DNA of 64,000 nt from Rhizomys pruinosus (lineage: Eukaryota; Chordata; Mammalia; Rodentia; Spalacidae). The notes under the pieces are model-generated. The model was not told the origin of the DNA. It did not search any database and was given only the letters and a program-made list of their open reading frames with translations. The translations under genes were made by a program, and so were the position numbers. Every line of letters begins with the position of its first letter. Position 1 is the first letter of the stretch. The stretch lies in the NCBI GenBank assembly GCA_009823505.1, contig VZQC01010399.1, forward strand, positions 1,334,193-1,398,192. The letters run 5' to 3'. Shown here piece after piece: positions 54,129-63,851 of this stretch.

Positions 54129-54289
54129 AAAAATTAATGTGAAAACATTTTTAGCTAATAGGAAACAATCAAAGTCAAAAAAAGATCTGTTAACCAAATA
54201 ATATGTCTACCACTGAAATGAATAAACCAATGAATGGGTCTAAGATAAGCTTAGAAAGCATTAGTGACCCTAAGGTCAAAATAAATCTC

Positions 54290-54550
54290 AGGGTTGGTGA
54301 CATAGCTCAGAGAGTGGGACATTTGCCAAGCAATTCGAGCTACCTGAGTTTAATCCCCAGAAGCCACATAAAGAAGAACGGAGAGAATCAACTTCACAAA
54401 GCTGTCCCATAGCCTCCACACATGTGGTGGCATGCCCCCTACTACACATCATGCATGCACGTACATATACACACATATGCACATACAAACACACATATAT
54501 ACAGATATAGACATACACACATAAATACACATATACTTCACACACACATT
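54290..54550 (+). mobile_element. B4-like SINE with (CA)/(CATA)-rich end
   Basis: GGTTGGTGACATAGCTCAGA head, GAGTTTAATCCCCAGAAGCC, then CACACATATGCACATAC-type repeats to 54550. Confidence 0.6.
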
Positions 54551-54830
54551 GTGATGACTAATCTTGGTTGTCAACTTGACTGGATCTGGAATCAACTAAG
54601 ATGTGAGGGATTTTCTTGATGGGATTATTTGGCTCTTGAAGAGCCACCCTAAATCTGGTGATAGGCAAAACTTGCCTTCTCTCACTGGAGAGAGTTTATC
54701 TATCCTGTTGCTGTGACTTTCCTTCACTGATATTAGAACCAACTTCTTTGGCTTCCAACATAAACTAAAGACCAGCAGTGCCTCCCTCCTTTCTTCCTTT
54801 CCTCCCTTCCTGCCTTCCTCCCTCCTCCCA
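54551..54830 (+). repeat. Unassigned interspersed repeat and (CTTCC)n
   Basis: GTGATGACTAATCTTGGTTG and TCAACTTGACTGGATCTGGA begin a medium-reiterated repeat that ends near ACTAAAGACCAGCAG. A CCTTCCCTCC tract follows to about 54830. Sequence from the other half of this repeat type occurs at 58620-58800 (+) and 55130-55260 (-). Confidence 0.5.
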
Positions 54831-54966
54831 GCAGTTAGCTGGGCAGAGCTGTGTTGCAGCTGCGTGGCCATGGCAGACTACTCGACCCTGCCTCCGCCCT
54901 CCTCTGGCTGGACTGGTGGCAGTGTGAATGATGCTTTCAAAGACACCCTGCAGAGAGCGTGGCAGG
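54831..54966 (+). pseudogene. Fubp1-like retropseudogene fragment (5' end)
   Basis: An ATG at 54870 begins MADYSTLPPPSSGW, then TGGSVNDAFKDTLQRAWQ. FUBP1 (a KH-domain single-strand DNA/RNA-binding regulator) starts MADYSTVPPPSSG, then a glycine run and VNDAFKDALQRARQ. The glycine run is shortened here and similarity stops after about 32 codons. The 39 bases before the ATG may be 5'UTR. It is not a gene; 4-5 codon changes and loss of all KH domains are evident. Confidence 0.65.
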
Positions 54967-55440
54967 CTGAAAGATGTCATGTTTTCCTTAAGGAATAGTT
55001 TGAAGGCTCCTCCTTGGCATGCCCAAACAACCATCAATCCTGCCCTTGTGCTCCAAACTGGGGTCTTCCCTTCCTGTGGTTACCAAATGAGGTCCAGTAA
55101 GCACCAACTCCTGTCTTGGTTTTCCTGTATTGGCCTCTGTGATACAGCCTGGGTAGTCCAACAAAGGCAGTCTATACTCTGAAGAGGCTGAAACCCCAGT
55201 AGCTGCTCAGTCCACAAGCTGGATGTCTCAGCAGTCCCCATCTGGAACTGAAGGTTTGGAGGATTCTTGGAGAGACATGAGTCTTCACTCCATACTGGAA
55301 GGTTGAAAAGCTGTGTCTCATGCCTTTGAAGGATGGCAAAAGCAGTGTCAGCCACAGGGTAGCTGCACTTGCCAGCTGAAGACAAGTATGACTCTGAATG
55401 TGATGCCCTTTACCTCTTTCAAGCATAGAATTGGTGATTT
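54967..55440. other. Unassigned; includes minus-strand old repeat
   Basis: 55130-55260 read on the minus strand shows GGACTGAGCAGCTACTGGGG, a word of the repeat at 58.6 kb. The rest is unrecognised. Confidence 0.4.
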
Positions 55441-55680
55441 TTTAAAATTTTATTTATTTCTGTATGTGTATGAATGTACTGTCTGCATGCAGGTTTGTGC
55501 ACCAATGTTGTGCAATGCCGCGGAGGTCAGAAGAGGGTGTTGGATTCCCCTGGAACTGGAGTTCTCCTGGAATTGGAGTTTTGGACGGTTTTCAGCTGCC
55601 ATGTGGGTGCTGGGGATTGAACCCAGGTCCTCTGTAAGAGCGGTTGGCACTCTTAACCGCTAGGCCATCTCTCCAGCCCC
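55441..55680 (-). mobile_element. B2 SINE, 19-bp duplication subfamily
   Basis: Near-consensus, with the perfect 14-bp duplication AGAATTGGTGATTT at 55427-55440 and 55681-55694. Confidence 0.96.
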
Positions 55681-56102
55681 AGAATTGGTGATTTAAGTGA
55701 GACTATGAACACTGAGTAATCTCCTGGCCTGCATGCTGGAGATACCTCTGGATCCAGCTCATGATACTGACCTTCCTGAACCCCTTCAGGTTCATGGCTG
55801 CTGACAGCAGGGGCAGTATCACAGTCTTCATATTTTTTCACTGCTCCCATTGAGAGAAACTCTACTTCAGTGCTTTGCTCTGATATGTCAATCAAGAATA
55901 CCCACAACCATTCACAATCTTGGGTGGAAGGCAAGACATCATATATAGTTTGTGTGACATCACCTCCCCATGGCCAATCCCTGACATCCACCTCATCATG
56001 CATTGCCCCAACTCGTAGGGCAGACCCAGGAAGGAATGTGCAGATGTGGAGATATGATCTTCCAGGGCTGGGCAGAACCTTGCTGGGATTTCATCAGCAC
56101 TT
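55681..56102. other. Unassigned stretch with a minus-strand open frame
   Basis: On the minus strand about 100 codons are open (MHDEVDVRDWPWGGDV near 56003), running into the B2. I recognise no family, so it may be an old retropseudogene piece or chance. Confidence 0.3.
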
Positions 56103-56300
56103 TAAAAAATTTTTTTATTTATTTATTTTTCTATGTGTATGAATGTACTGTCTGCATGTAGGTTTGTGCACCCATGTCGGATTCCCCTGGAACTGGAGTT
56201 AAAGATGGTTCTCAACTGCCATGTGCGTGCTGGGGATTGAACCTGGGTCCTCTACAAGGGCAGTCGGCACTTTTAACCGCTAGGCCATCTCTCCAGCCCC
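56103..56300 (-). mobile_element. B2 SINE with internal deletion
   Basis: The usual stretch between CCGTGTCG and GTCGGATTCCCC is missing; the break lies at a shared GTCGG word. Confidence 0.93.
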
Positions 56301-56317
56301 AACACTTTTTTTTTTAA

Positions 56318-56566
56318 AGCCAATTTAAAAAATTTTTATTTATTTTTGTATGTGTATGAATGTACTGTCTGCATGTAGGTCTGTGTACCCGTGTTGTGCA
56401 ATGCCGCAGAGGGCAGAAAAGGGTCTCAGATTCCCCTGGAACTGGAGCCCTCCTGGAACTGGAGCTACAGACTATTCTCAGCCACCATGTGGGTGCTGGG
56501 GATCGAACCCGGGTCCTCTGAAAGAGCACTCAGTGCTCCTAACTGCTAGGCTATCTCTCCAGCCCC
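56318..56566 (-). mobile_element. B2 SINE, 19-bp duplication subfamily
   Basis: Full minus-strand copy with GGAGCCCTCCTGGAACTGG at the duplication. Confidence 0.93.
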
Positions 56567-56589
56567 CTAAACCCAATTTTTTACTGAAG

Positions 56590-57060
56590 CTCTGTGCATT
56601 TCATACAACATCACCACTTCTACCGACCATCCCCAGCTTAGGAGGTTCAGCAAGAAGAACAAGGACAGCATCGATCCTCTCATAGACCTGCCCTGTGGGA
56701 ATGGGGCCCAGAACTGCACTGGAATGAGCTTTGCCCTCATGAATATGAAACTCGCTCTCGTCAGAGTCCTGCAGAACTTCTTCCAACCCTGGAAAGAAAC
56801 TCAGATCCCTTTAAAACTGCAAGGCGCACGCCTTTAATCCTAGCACTTGGGAGGCAGAGGCAGGCAGATCTTTGTGAGTTCAAGGCCAGCCTGGTCTACA
56901 GAGTGAATTCCAGGACAGCTGGGGCTCCAGGGAGACCCTGTCTCAAAAAGACCAGAAACAAAACAAAACAAAACAAAAAAAACAAAAAAAACCCTGCAAG
57001 GCAAGGGATTTTACAGCCAGAGAAACCTATCGTTCTAAAGGTTGTGCCAAGAGATTGGAC
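56590..57060 (+). pseudogene. Cyp3a-like retropseudogene fragment (C-terminus)
   Basis: Cytochrome P450 3A enzymes are haem monooxygenases of the endoplasmic reticulum. Here [12 protein letters not shown] is followed by a haem-loop-like [10 protein letters not shown], then [25 protein letters not shown] and, after a B1, QPEKPIVLKVVPRD-like sequence. The haem-binding cysteine is kept, but neighbouring residues differ (intact: PRNCxG). Sequence from different exons is contiguous, as expected of a retrocopy. A frameshift precedes RFSKK and the B1 plus frame changes break the end. The two minus-strand B2s upstream may have separated more of it. Confidence 0.85.
56826..56993 (+). mobile_element. 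B1 SINE inside the Cyp3a-like pseudogene, 5'-truncated
   Basis: It starts at GCACGCCTTTAATCCTAGC and has an (AAAAC)n tail. CTGCAAGGC at 56817-56825 and 56994-57002 flanks it. Confidence 0.96.
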
Positions 57061-57469
57061 CAGATGTGGACTTTGATGTAAAGCCATGTGATGTGAGGTT
57101 GTATCACATGACCAAAGCTAGTTCATTTTGTGAAGAAAATTCAGAAATGAAGACTGGATTAATCTTCGCACTCATGGGGTCTTTGCACATCCACTGAGCT
57201 TGCTCAGAATCCGTGCAGGATGTTATCTACTAAGAGACATAGAACTGATGACATCTTTCCCAGAACGATGCAGTCAGCCTCTGTTTCTTATGCAAGTGTC
57301 TCTACCTACTCCATTACTATCAAATCCTCTAACCTTTGATCAGAATATAAACATTGATCACCAGCTTTACCAACAATTACTAATGAAGATGACAATTCTT
57401 GTGAGGGCTCTAATAATTAAATTTATGTCAAACATTTCTATTGGCAGTTTTCTACAATGAATACTAAAT
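57061..57469. other. Unassigned, possibly pseudogene 3'UTR
   Basis: The sequence directly follows the Cyp3a-like frame. I cannot confirm its origin. Confidence 0.35.
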
Positions 57470-58165
57470 TGATAGGGTTTACTAATAGGGGCTTGTGTGA
57501 GGGTTTGCTTACAGAAGCATCACTGAAAAGCCCACACCATCATGGTTGAAGACTCCTGGAAACTGCATCCTAGAGGCTTCCTGTAGCTTGCAGGCAACTC
57601 TGCTGAATGGAGAGTTTCTCTTATCAGAAATAGTTACTGCTTCTATAACCTAGGGTTGGGAGATCATGATGCTTCTAAGTTTCAGGACTTCTTGAGATGT
57701 GCAAATTCTGTTTACTTTCTGGTGTTTCATTTAGTTTCTGAGTCATAATGAGTTTCTCTTCTGGAGAGAATGTTTGATTTCAGAGGAGTTTAGTTACACA
57801 ATAGGAGGAATTGATATGCTCAATCAGTATTTATTTTTCTGTGCATATTCATTTATTTATGCATTTTATTAGCACATATTAGTTACATACTGTAATAGAT
57901 TTCATTTTTCATTATGACATCATCATGTGTGCATATAATGTATTTTGTTCATATTCAAGCACATTACTCTCTTGTCCCTCTTCCACTCCCACCAAGTAGT
58001 TCCCCTCTACTTTCATGTCTCTTTTGTGTGTGGTGAACCAATAGGTTTAATTAGGGTCGAGTGTAGGTGCATGGATGAGGGGTTATTTACAGCAGCATGG
58101 GCAAATTTATCAGTGCAATATACCATTGAGGAAAATGTCTTTCCTTCTCCCAACAATCATTAACT
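57470..58165 (+). mobile_element. Old rodent L1 3' fragments (Lx/HAL1-like)
   Basis: GTTTGCTTACAGAAGCATCA near 57503 and TTTACAGCAGCATGGGCAAA with AACAATCATTAACTGCC near 58087-58170 are words of rodent L1-like 3' ends, from memory. They may be two separate fragments. Confidence 0.5.
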
Positions 58166-58269
58166 GCCATCTTGAAAGAATGACAGAGCATCACATCTTC
58201 ACCACTTACCCCTGCTGCCCTGATCAAGTCTCCTCACACAAGGGCTCCTGAGAGTACTCTACTCTCTGA

Positions 58270-58800
58270 ACCCATTGTGCTGGTTATTTTTAATTGTGTG
58301 CTTGATACAACTTAGGATCACCTGGAAAAAGAATCTTAATTGAGTAATCATCTGGATCAGGTTGGCCCGTGTGTATAGGGATTGTCTTGTTTAGTAGTAG
58401 TAAGACCCAATCCATCATGGGTGGCATCAGTCCCTAGGCAGGGAGTCCTCAGCTATATAACAAGATAGACTAGAAAAGAAGCATGCAAGCAAGCATACAT
58501 TTGTTTCACTCTGCTCTTGACTCTATAATGATGTGATTTGATGGTTGAGTTCATGCCTTGATTTCCTGTTAATGATGGACTGTAACCTGAAATTATAAGC
58601 TAAATCGACCCTTAAAAAAAAGACCAGCAGCAATACTGGAATCATCCAGTGCCAGATTGGGACTATGACTACTGAGACATCCATCTGTGTGGGTTGAACA
58701 ACTACTAGATTCTCAGGCTCTCTACTGTGAGACTGAGTTGGACTATCCAAACTATAGACTGTAAGGCAGACTAATGAATCCATTTTTAATATATATTTTC
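58270..58800 (+). repeat. Two old interspersed repeats, first MaLR-like
   Basis: 58275-58615 follows the order of the LTR at 29541 (TGTGCTGGTTATTTTTAATT, CTGGATCAGGTTGGCCC). 58620-58800 (GACCAGCAGCAATACTGG to AGAACCTTGACTAATACA) is the unassigned repeat also seen near 54.6 kb. Confidence 0.5.
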
Positions 58801-58833
58801 TATTAGTTATGTTCCTTTAGAGAACCTTGACTA

Positions 58834-58837
<4 letters not shown>

Positions 58838-58869
<32 letters not shown>

Positions 58870-58892
58870 ACACACACACATACACATACACA
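58838..58892. repeat. (CA)n microsatellite
   Basis: Long CA run with a few TACA interruptions. Confidence 0.97.
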
Positions 58893-58961
58893 GAATTCCT
58901 CACTCACTAGAATATGATAGTTTTAGGAGAGAATAATGATCTATACTGGTTTTTCCTCAGG

Positions 58962-58965
<4 letters not shown>

Positions 58966-59005
<40 letters not shown>

Positions 59006-59152
59006 CTTATGTCTTTTTGAGGCAGGGTTTCCTGTAGCCCTAGCTGGCTTGGAACTAGCTATGTAGACCAGGCTGGCCTTGAACTCATAGAGATATGCCT
59101 GCTTCTGCCTCCCGAGTGTTGGGATTAGTGGTGTGTGACACCATGCTCAGCC
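58966..59152 (-). mobile_element. B1 SINE with (TTTA)n tail
   Basis: (TTTA)n at 58966-59004 leads into a minus-strand B1 ending CACCATGCTCAGCCCC. Confidence 0.92.
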
Positions 59153-59563
59153 CCACATGCCTGGCCAGGAGTTTTATTTGTAATAGAATACAGAATTTAA
59201 ATTTTGATAGTGCAACAAATAAAAGGCCGACTTATTCCATGTGTTACACCTTTAGGCATTAGACATATATTTTGAGGCATGGCTTCAATGGAGACATTCA
59301 AAGGACATCTTTAAAACATATTAATGGCCAGTCACCTCAGCAGCGATGGAAAGAAGGCTCCAGGCAAAGAGATTTATAATTGTGGAGATCAAGCATAAGT
59401 TCAGAATACCAATGATGGCTAAACTAAACAAGCGGACGATAAAAATGTTCTAAGTTAGCTCCAGTAAGCTTAAAATCCTATCACTTGATTATAGATTATA
59501 CATGGCCCTCAAAAAAAAGATAAGGTAGTGTGCGATCTGATCTATGGCAATGTTTGTACTTAC
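59153..59563. other. Intron beside exon A, nothing recognised
   Basis: No SINE or conserved block was found between the B1 and the exon A donor. Confidence 0.5.
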
Positions 59564-59641
59564 CAGGGAAGGACTCAATGTAGTCCAGCTTAATTCACCT
59601 TCATCAGCATTTTCTGGATCAAACACCCATATAGTGATAAT
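59564..59641 (-). CDS. CATSPERE: CATSPERE coding exon A (26 codons)
   Basis: On the minus strand the sequence CTCTTGTCTAG ends in an acceptor AG just before 59641, and the donor GTAAGT follows 59564. The 78 nt encode 26 residues beginning IITIWVFDPENAD and ending LSPSL. Human CATSPERE, from memory, has LITVWAYDPESAD at the same place, and the residue count to the next conserved block (ATLGQ) is identical when this exon is joined to exon B. The exon is too short to stand out as an open reading frame; it was found by protein similarity plus splice sites. A (CT)n tract lies 40-80 nt upstream in the transcript. Confidence 0.85.
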
Positions 59642-59680
59642 CTAGACAAGAGAGTAGGGCAGTACAAATTAGACTCAGTG

Positions 59681-59684
59681 GGAG

Positions 59685-59720
<36 letters not shown>
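59681..59720. promoter_or_regulatory. (GA)n microsatellite upstream of exon A acceptor
   Basis: In the transcript this is (CU)n about 40-80 nt before the exon A acceptor, within the usual branch-point and polypyrimidine zone. A splicing effect is inferred only. Confidence 0.6.
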
Positions 59721-59806
59721 ATGAAATTGAAAGAGATTGGTGGTAGGGGTGGGTTTTGGAGGACTTAGGGTGAGGAGTTGGGGTAAATAGAATCAAAATG
59801 CATTGT

Positions 59807-60027
59807 GTAGGAACTGGATAGATGGCTCAGTGGTTAAGAGCACCGGCTGCTCTTGCAGAGGACCCAAGTTTGTTTCCTAGAACCCACATGGAGGCTTACA
59901 ACTGTCTATCATTTCAGTTTCAGGGGATATGACACCCTCTTCTGGCTCCATGGGACATTGTACACATGGGTGCATTTACACACATGCAGGCAAACACTCC
60001 TACACATAAAATAAAAACAAATAAATT
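59807..60027 (+). mobile_element. B2 SINE, diverged
   Basis: GGAACTGGATAGATGGCTCA head, B2 body, AATAAAAACAAATAAAT tail. Confidence 0.9.
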
Positions 60028-60066
60028 AGTAATGTAAGAGGTTCAATATCAAGGCATGGATACCCA

Positions 60067-60127
60067 GGACCACATGTGGAGGGAGGACCACGTGTGGAGG
60101 GAGGACCACGTGTGGAGGGAGGACCAC
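60067..60127. repeat. 18-bp tandem repeat, about 3.4 copies
   Basis: Unit GGACCAC(A/G)TGTGGAGGGA; it stops exactly where the large duplicated segment begins. Confidence 0.95.
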
Positions 60128-60757
60128 AGCTGGGCCTCAGACGAGGTGGGAGGTCTGTTCTGGAGAACCAGTCCTCCCAAGACCAGAATCTTCAAATATT
60201 GGAGACCTTCCCTGTCCCTGGCATAAGGGGCAAAGCCTCTGCCATGCACAACCTAGGACCTCAGGGTAGAGGGCTGTGGGAAATGCAGTCACTCAGAAAA
60301 TGAAAATGCTGCTGAACATCAGGAAATCCTCCATGCTTTACTCTGCTCCACCATCAGCCTACCACCAGAGGGATGTGGAACTGTGGCTCATAGATGGGAT
60401 CCAAATCTTTAGGCTCATGTGAGGGGACCACAGCTGTAGCTCACAGGAAGCCACAATCCTAGCTCATAGGGGGACATCCCTCCAACTCCCAGGGAGAGGC
60501 CACAGCTCCAGGCTCAGGGAAGGGGACAACAGCTGTAGCTCACAGGAGGGGACCACAGCTCTGCATTCACAGGGAGGAACCATGACTTCAGGTTCATAGG
60601 AGGGGACCAAAGCTCCAAGTTGACCATAGGGGGCCACAGCTCCAGCTCACAGGAGGGGACCACAACTCTGGCTCAAGGGAGGGAAGCACAACTCTAGTTC
60701 ACAGTATGGGACCAGGCTGACAAGAGGGGACCACAACTCTGGCTCAAGGGAGGGTCA

Positions 60758-61239
60758 AACCAGAGCTCATTTTGATCTAAGGTATTAGTTAATTTGTGAA
60801 GCATAGTTTCTAGTAGTTGAAAAGAGAGATGGCTAAGTACGATATCATCCATGTAATGTATAACATGAACAGAGGGAAATTCTTTAAGTATTGGACCAAT
60901 TATCTCATATACATAATATTGACAAATAGGTGGTGGGCTATTTTTCATTTCCTGGAGTAAAACTTTCATTGATGCCTTTGAGTGGGGACAGAATGGCTGC
61001 TCACTGGAACAGTAAAGGCAAAATGCTCCCTGTCACTAGGGTGCAAAGAAATGTTTTATATCTATAATTACAATTATAGCATGTCCTGCAGGGATAGCTG
61101 CAGGAGATGGGATGCCTGGTTGTAAAGACCTCATCTTTTTCATAGTACTAAAATCCTACTTAGCCATCCCTATTTTCAATTACTAGAAACTATGCTTCAC
61201 AAATTAACTAACACCTTAGATCAAAATGAACTCTGGTTT
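60758..61239. repeat. Inverted repeat of ERV sequence, arms about 82 bp
   Basis: 60758-60839 and 61158-61239 are near reverse complements. Both encode the same ERV stretch (LETMLHKLTNTLDQNELWF) on opposite strands. The pair recurs at 62624-62705 and 63024-63105 in copy 2. Confidence 0.9.
60760..60969 (-). pseudogene. Endogenous retrovirus pol fragment (reverse transcriptase), copy 1
   Basis: About 70 residues on the minus strand carry reverse-transcriptase palm features, including the active-site YMDD within a hydrophobic strand and an upstream NSP-PICQYYV-type segment, as in betaretrovirus-like rodent ERVs. The frame runs into unrelated repeat sequence at 60758, and nothing else of pol, gag or env is recognisable here. 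It is a broken relic with no coding capacity for a functional enzyme. Confidence 0.8.
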
Positions 61240-61992
61240 TAGATGCTCTGTCTCTGCCTGGGTGGGGCTGCAAGCCTGAGTTCCTTGCTGTCTGGAATCA
61301 ACCCATTCTGGGCTACATCACATAATTCCAGCAATCTGGAGTCAGAGGCAAGAAAATTACAAACCCAAGGCTTGCCTGAGCTACAGAGTGAGGCCCTGTG
61401 TCAGAAAGACAAAAACACACAAAAAATTTGAACATGAAGAGATTTAAAGTAATTTTATCAGTGATTTCTAAAATAGCCTGGCAATTAGAGAATGTACTGC
61501 CTGTGATCTCAGTCCTTCAATGCTTATTGAGGTGTGCAGCCAGTTGAAAGTTCTGCTTGCTTGAAATGGGGATACATTATGAGATATTAACTATATATAG
61601 TATTACCCACAACCATTACTTCAAATTTAGTAATTGTTTTCAAATATATTATAATTCCTGGGACTTTTAAAAATCTGCTATTGAGACGTTGCTCTGAAGA
61701 TGATTTGTTCTCTAAAAGCTTCTCTCTATTTCCCTGCAAACAGTTCTCTGAGTTCAGTTACAAGCTTATTTGCTTTGATTGGGGTTCTTAGGTCTCTTAA
61801 GCATGAGCTTGTACTGTGATGTTTTCTGTTCTTTACTTTGATGACGTGCTAGATGATAGTGACAGATTCAATGCATCATAGTATATCATTGTTTTGGTGT
61901 CTTCTAGATATTTCTTTTTAAAATTTATTTCTTATTGTGTATGTGCCTATGTACCATGCGGGGAAGGCACATGGACCACAGCATGTGTGTGC

Positions 61993-61993
61993 N
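61993..61993. other. Single N, likely assembly join
   Basis: It is the only ambiguous base in the window and lies exactly between the two copies of the 1865-bp segment. Confidence 0.97.
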
Positions 61994-63851
61994 AGCTGGG
62001 CCTCAGACGAGGTGGGAGGTCTGTTCTGGAGAACCAGTCCTCCCAAGACCAGAATCTTCAAATATTGGAGACCTTCCCTGTCCCTGGCATAAGGGGCAAA
62101 GCCTCTGCCATGCACAACCTAGGACCTCAGGGTAGAGGGCTGTGGGAAATGCAGTCACTCAGAAAATGAAAATGCTGCTGAACATCAGGAAATCCTCCAT
62201 GCTTTACTCTGCTCCACCATCAGCCTACCACCAGAGGGATGTGGAACTGTGGCTCATAGATGGGATCCAAATCTTTAGGCTCATGTGAGGGGACCACAGC
62301 TGTAGCTCACAGGAAGCCACAATCCTAGCTCATAGGGGGACATCCCTCCAACTCCCAGGGAGAGGCCACAGCTCCAGGCTCAGGGAAGGGGACAACAGCT
62401 GTAGCTCACAGGAGGGGACCACAGCTCTGCATTCACAGGGAGGAACCATGACTTCAGGTTCATAGGAGGGGACCAAAGCTCCAAGTTGACCATAGGGGGC
62501 CACAGCTCCAGCTCACAGGAGGGGACCACAACTCTGGCTCAAGGGAGGGAAGCACAACTCTAGTTCACAGTATGGGACCAGGCTGACAGGAGGGGACCAC
62601 AACTCTGGCTCAAGGGAGGGTCAAACCAGAGCTCATTTTGATCTAAGGTATTAGTTAATTTGTGAAGCATAGTTTCTAGTAGTTGAAAAGAGAGATGGCT
62701 AAGTACGATATCGTCCATGTAATGTATAACATGAACAGAGGGAAATTCTTTAAGTATTGGACCAATTATCTCATATACATAATATTGACAAATAGGTGGT
62801 GGGCTATTTTTCATTTCCTGGAGTAAAACTTTCATTGATGCCTTTGAGTGGGGACAGAATGGCTGCTCACTGGAACAGTAAAGGCAAAATGCTCCCAGTC
62901 ACTAGGGTGCAAAGAAATGTTTTATATCTATAATTACAATTATAGCATGTCCTGCAGGGATAGCTGCAGGAGATGGGATGCCTGGTTGTAAAGACCTCAT
63001 CTTTTTCATAGTACTAAAATCCTACTTAGCCATCCCTATTTTCAATTACTAGAAACTATGCTTCACAAATTAACTAACACCTTAGATCAAAATGAACTCT
63101 GGTTTTAGATGCTCTGTCTCTGCCTGGGTGGGGCTGCAAGCCTGAGTTCCTTGCTGTCTGGAATCAACCCATTCTGGGCTACATCACATAATTCCAGCAA
63201 TCTGGAGTCAGAGGCAAGAAAATTACAAATCCAAGGCTTGCCTGAGCTACAGAGTGAGGCCCTGTGTCAGAAAGACAAAAACACACAAAAAATTTGAACA
63301 TGAAGAGATTTAAAGTAATTTTATCAGTGATTTCTAAAATAGCCTGGCAATTAGAGAATGTACTGCCTGTGATCTCAGTCCTTCAACGCTTATTGAGGTG
63401 TGCAGCCAGTTGAAAATTCTGCTTGCTTGAAATGGGGATACATTATGAGATATTAACTATATATAGTATTACCCACAACCATTACTTCAAATTTAGTAAT
63501 TGTTTTCAAATATATTATAATTCCTGGGACTTTTAAAAATCTGCTATTGAGACGTTGCTCTGAAGATGATTTGTTCTCTAAAAGCTTCTCTCTATTTCCC
63601 TGCAAACAGTTCTCTGAGTTCAGTTACAAGCTTATTTGCTTTGATTGGGGTTCTTAGGTCTCTTAAGCATGAGCTTGTACTGTGATGTTTTCTGTTCTTT
63701 ACTTTGATGACGTGCTAGATGATAGTGACAGATTCAATGCATCATAGTATATCATTGTTTTGGTGTCTTCTAGATATTTCTTTTTAAAATTTATTTCTTA
63801 TTGTGTATGTGCCTATGTACCATGCGGGGAAGGCACATGGACCACAGCATG

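Larger units (their letters stand above)
6384..59641 (-). other. CATSPERE: CATSPERE gene, central part (five coding exons, four complete introns)
   Basis: This is the span of the only supported gene. The five exons are 78, 107, 493, 478 and 443 nt; their phases (0-0, 0-2, 2-0, 0-1, 1-0) fit together and keep one open frame of 533 codons. Introns are about 24.9, 3.2, 12.4 and 11.1 kb and consist mainly of SINEs and L1. From memory of the human protein (about 950 residues) the exons cover roughly residues 118-650, part of the large extracellular region. CATSPERE is an accessory subunit of the CatSper channel in the sperm tail. The upstream exons (signal peptide) lie beyond position 64000 and the downstream exons (C-terminal ectodomain, membrane segment) below position 1. 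No promoter or terminator is in the window. Confidence 0.88.
60128..61992. repeat. 1865-bp segment, copy 1 of a direct duplication
   Basis: It begins AGCTGGGCCTCAGACGAGG and ends CATGTGTGTGC just before an N. It contains a degenerate GGGACCACAGCT tandem array (about 60410-60750), an ERV pol fragment, an inverted repeat and an old B1-like piece (about 61310-61425). Copy 2 differs at six positions. Confidence 0.97.

Noticed and set aside
60694..60969. Functional reverse transcriptase gene
   Set aside because: Only about 70 residues of the palm region are retroviral; the rest of the frame is tandem-repeat sequence, and no other ERV part is present.
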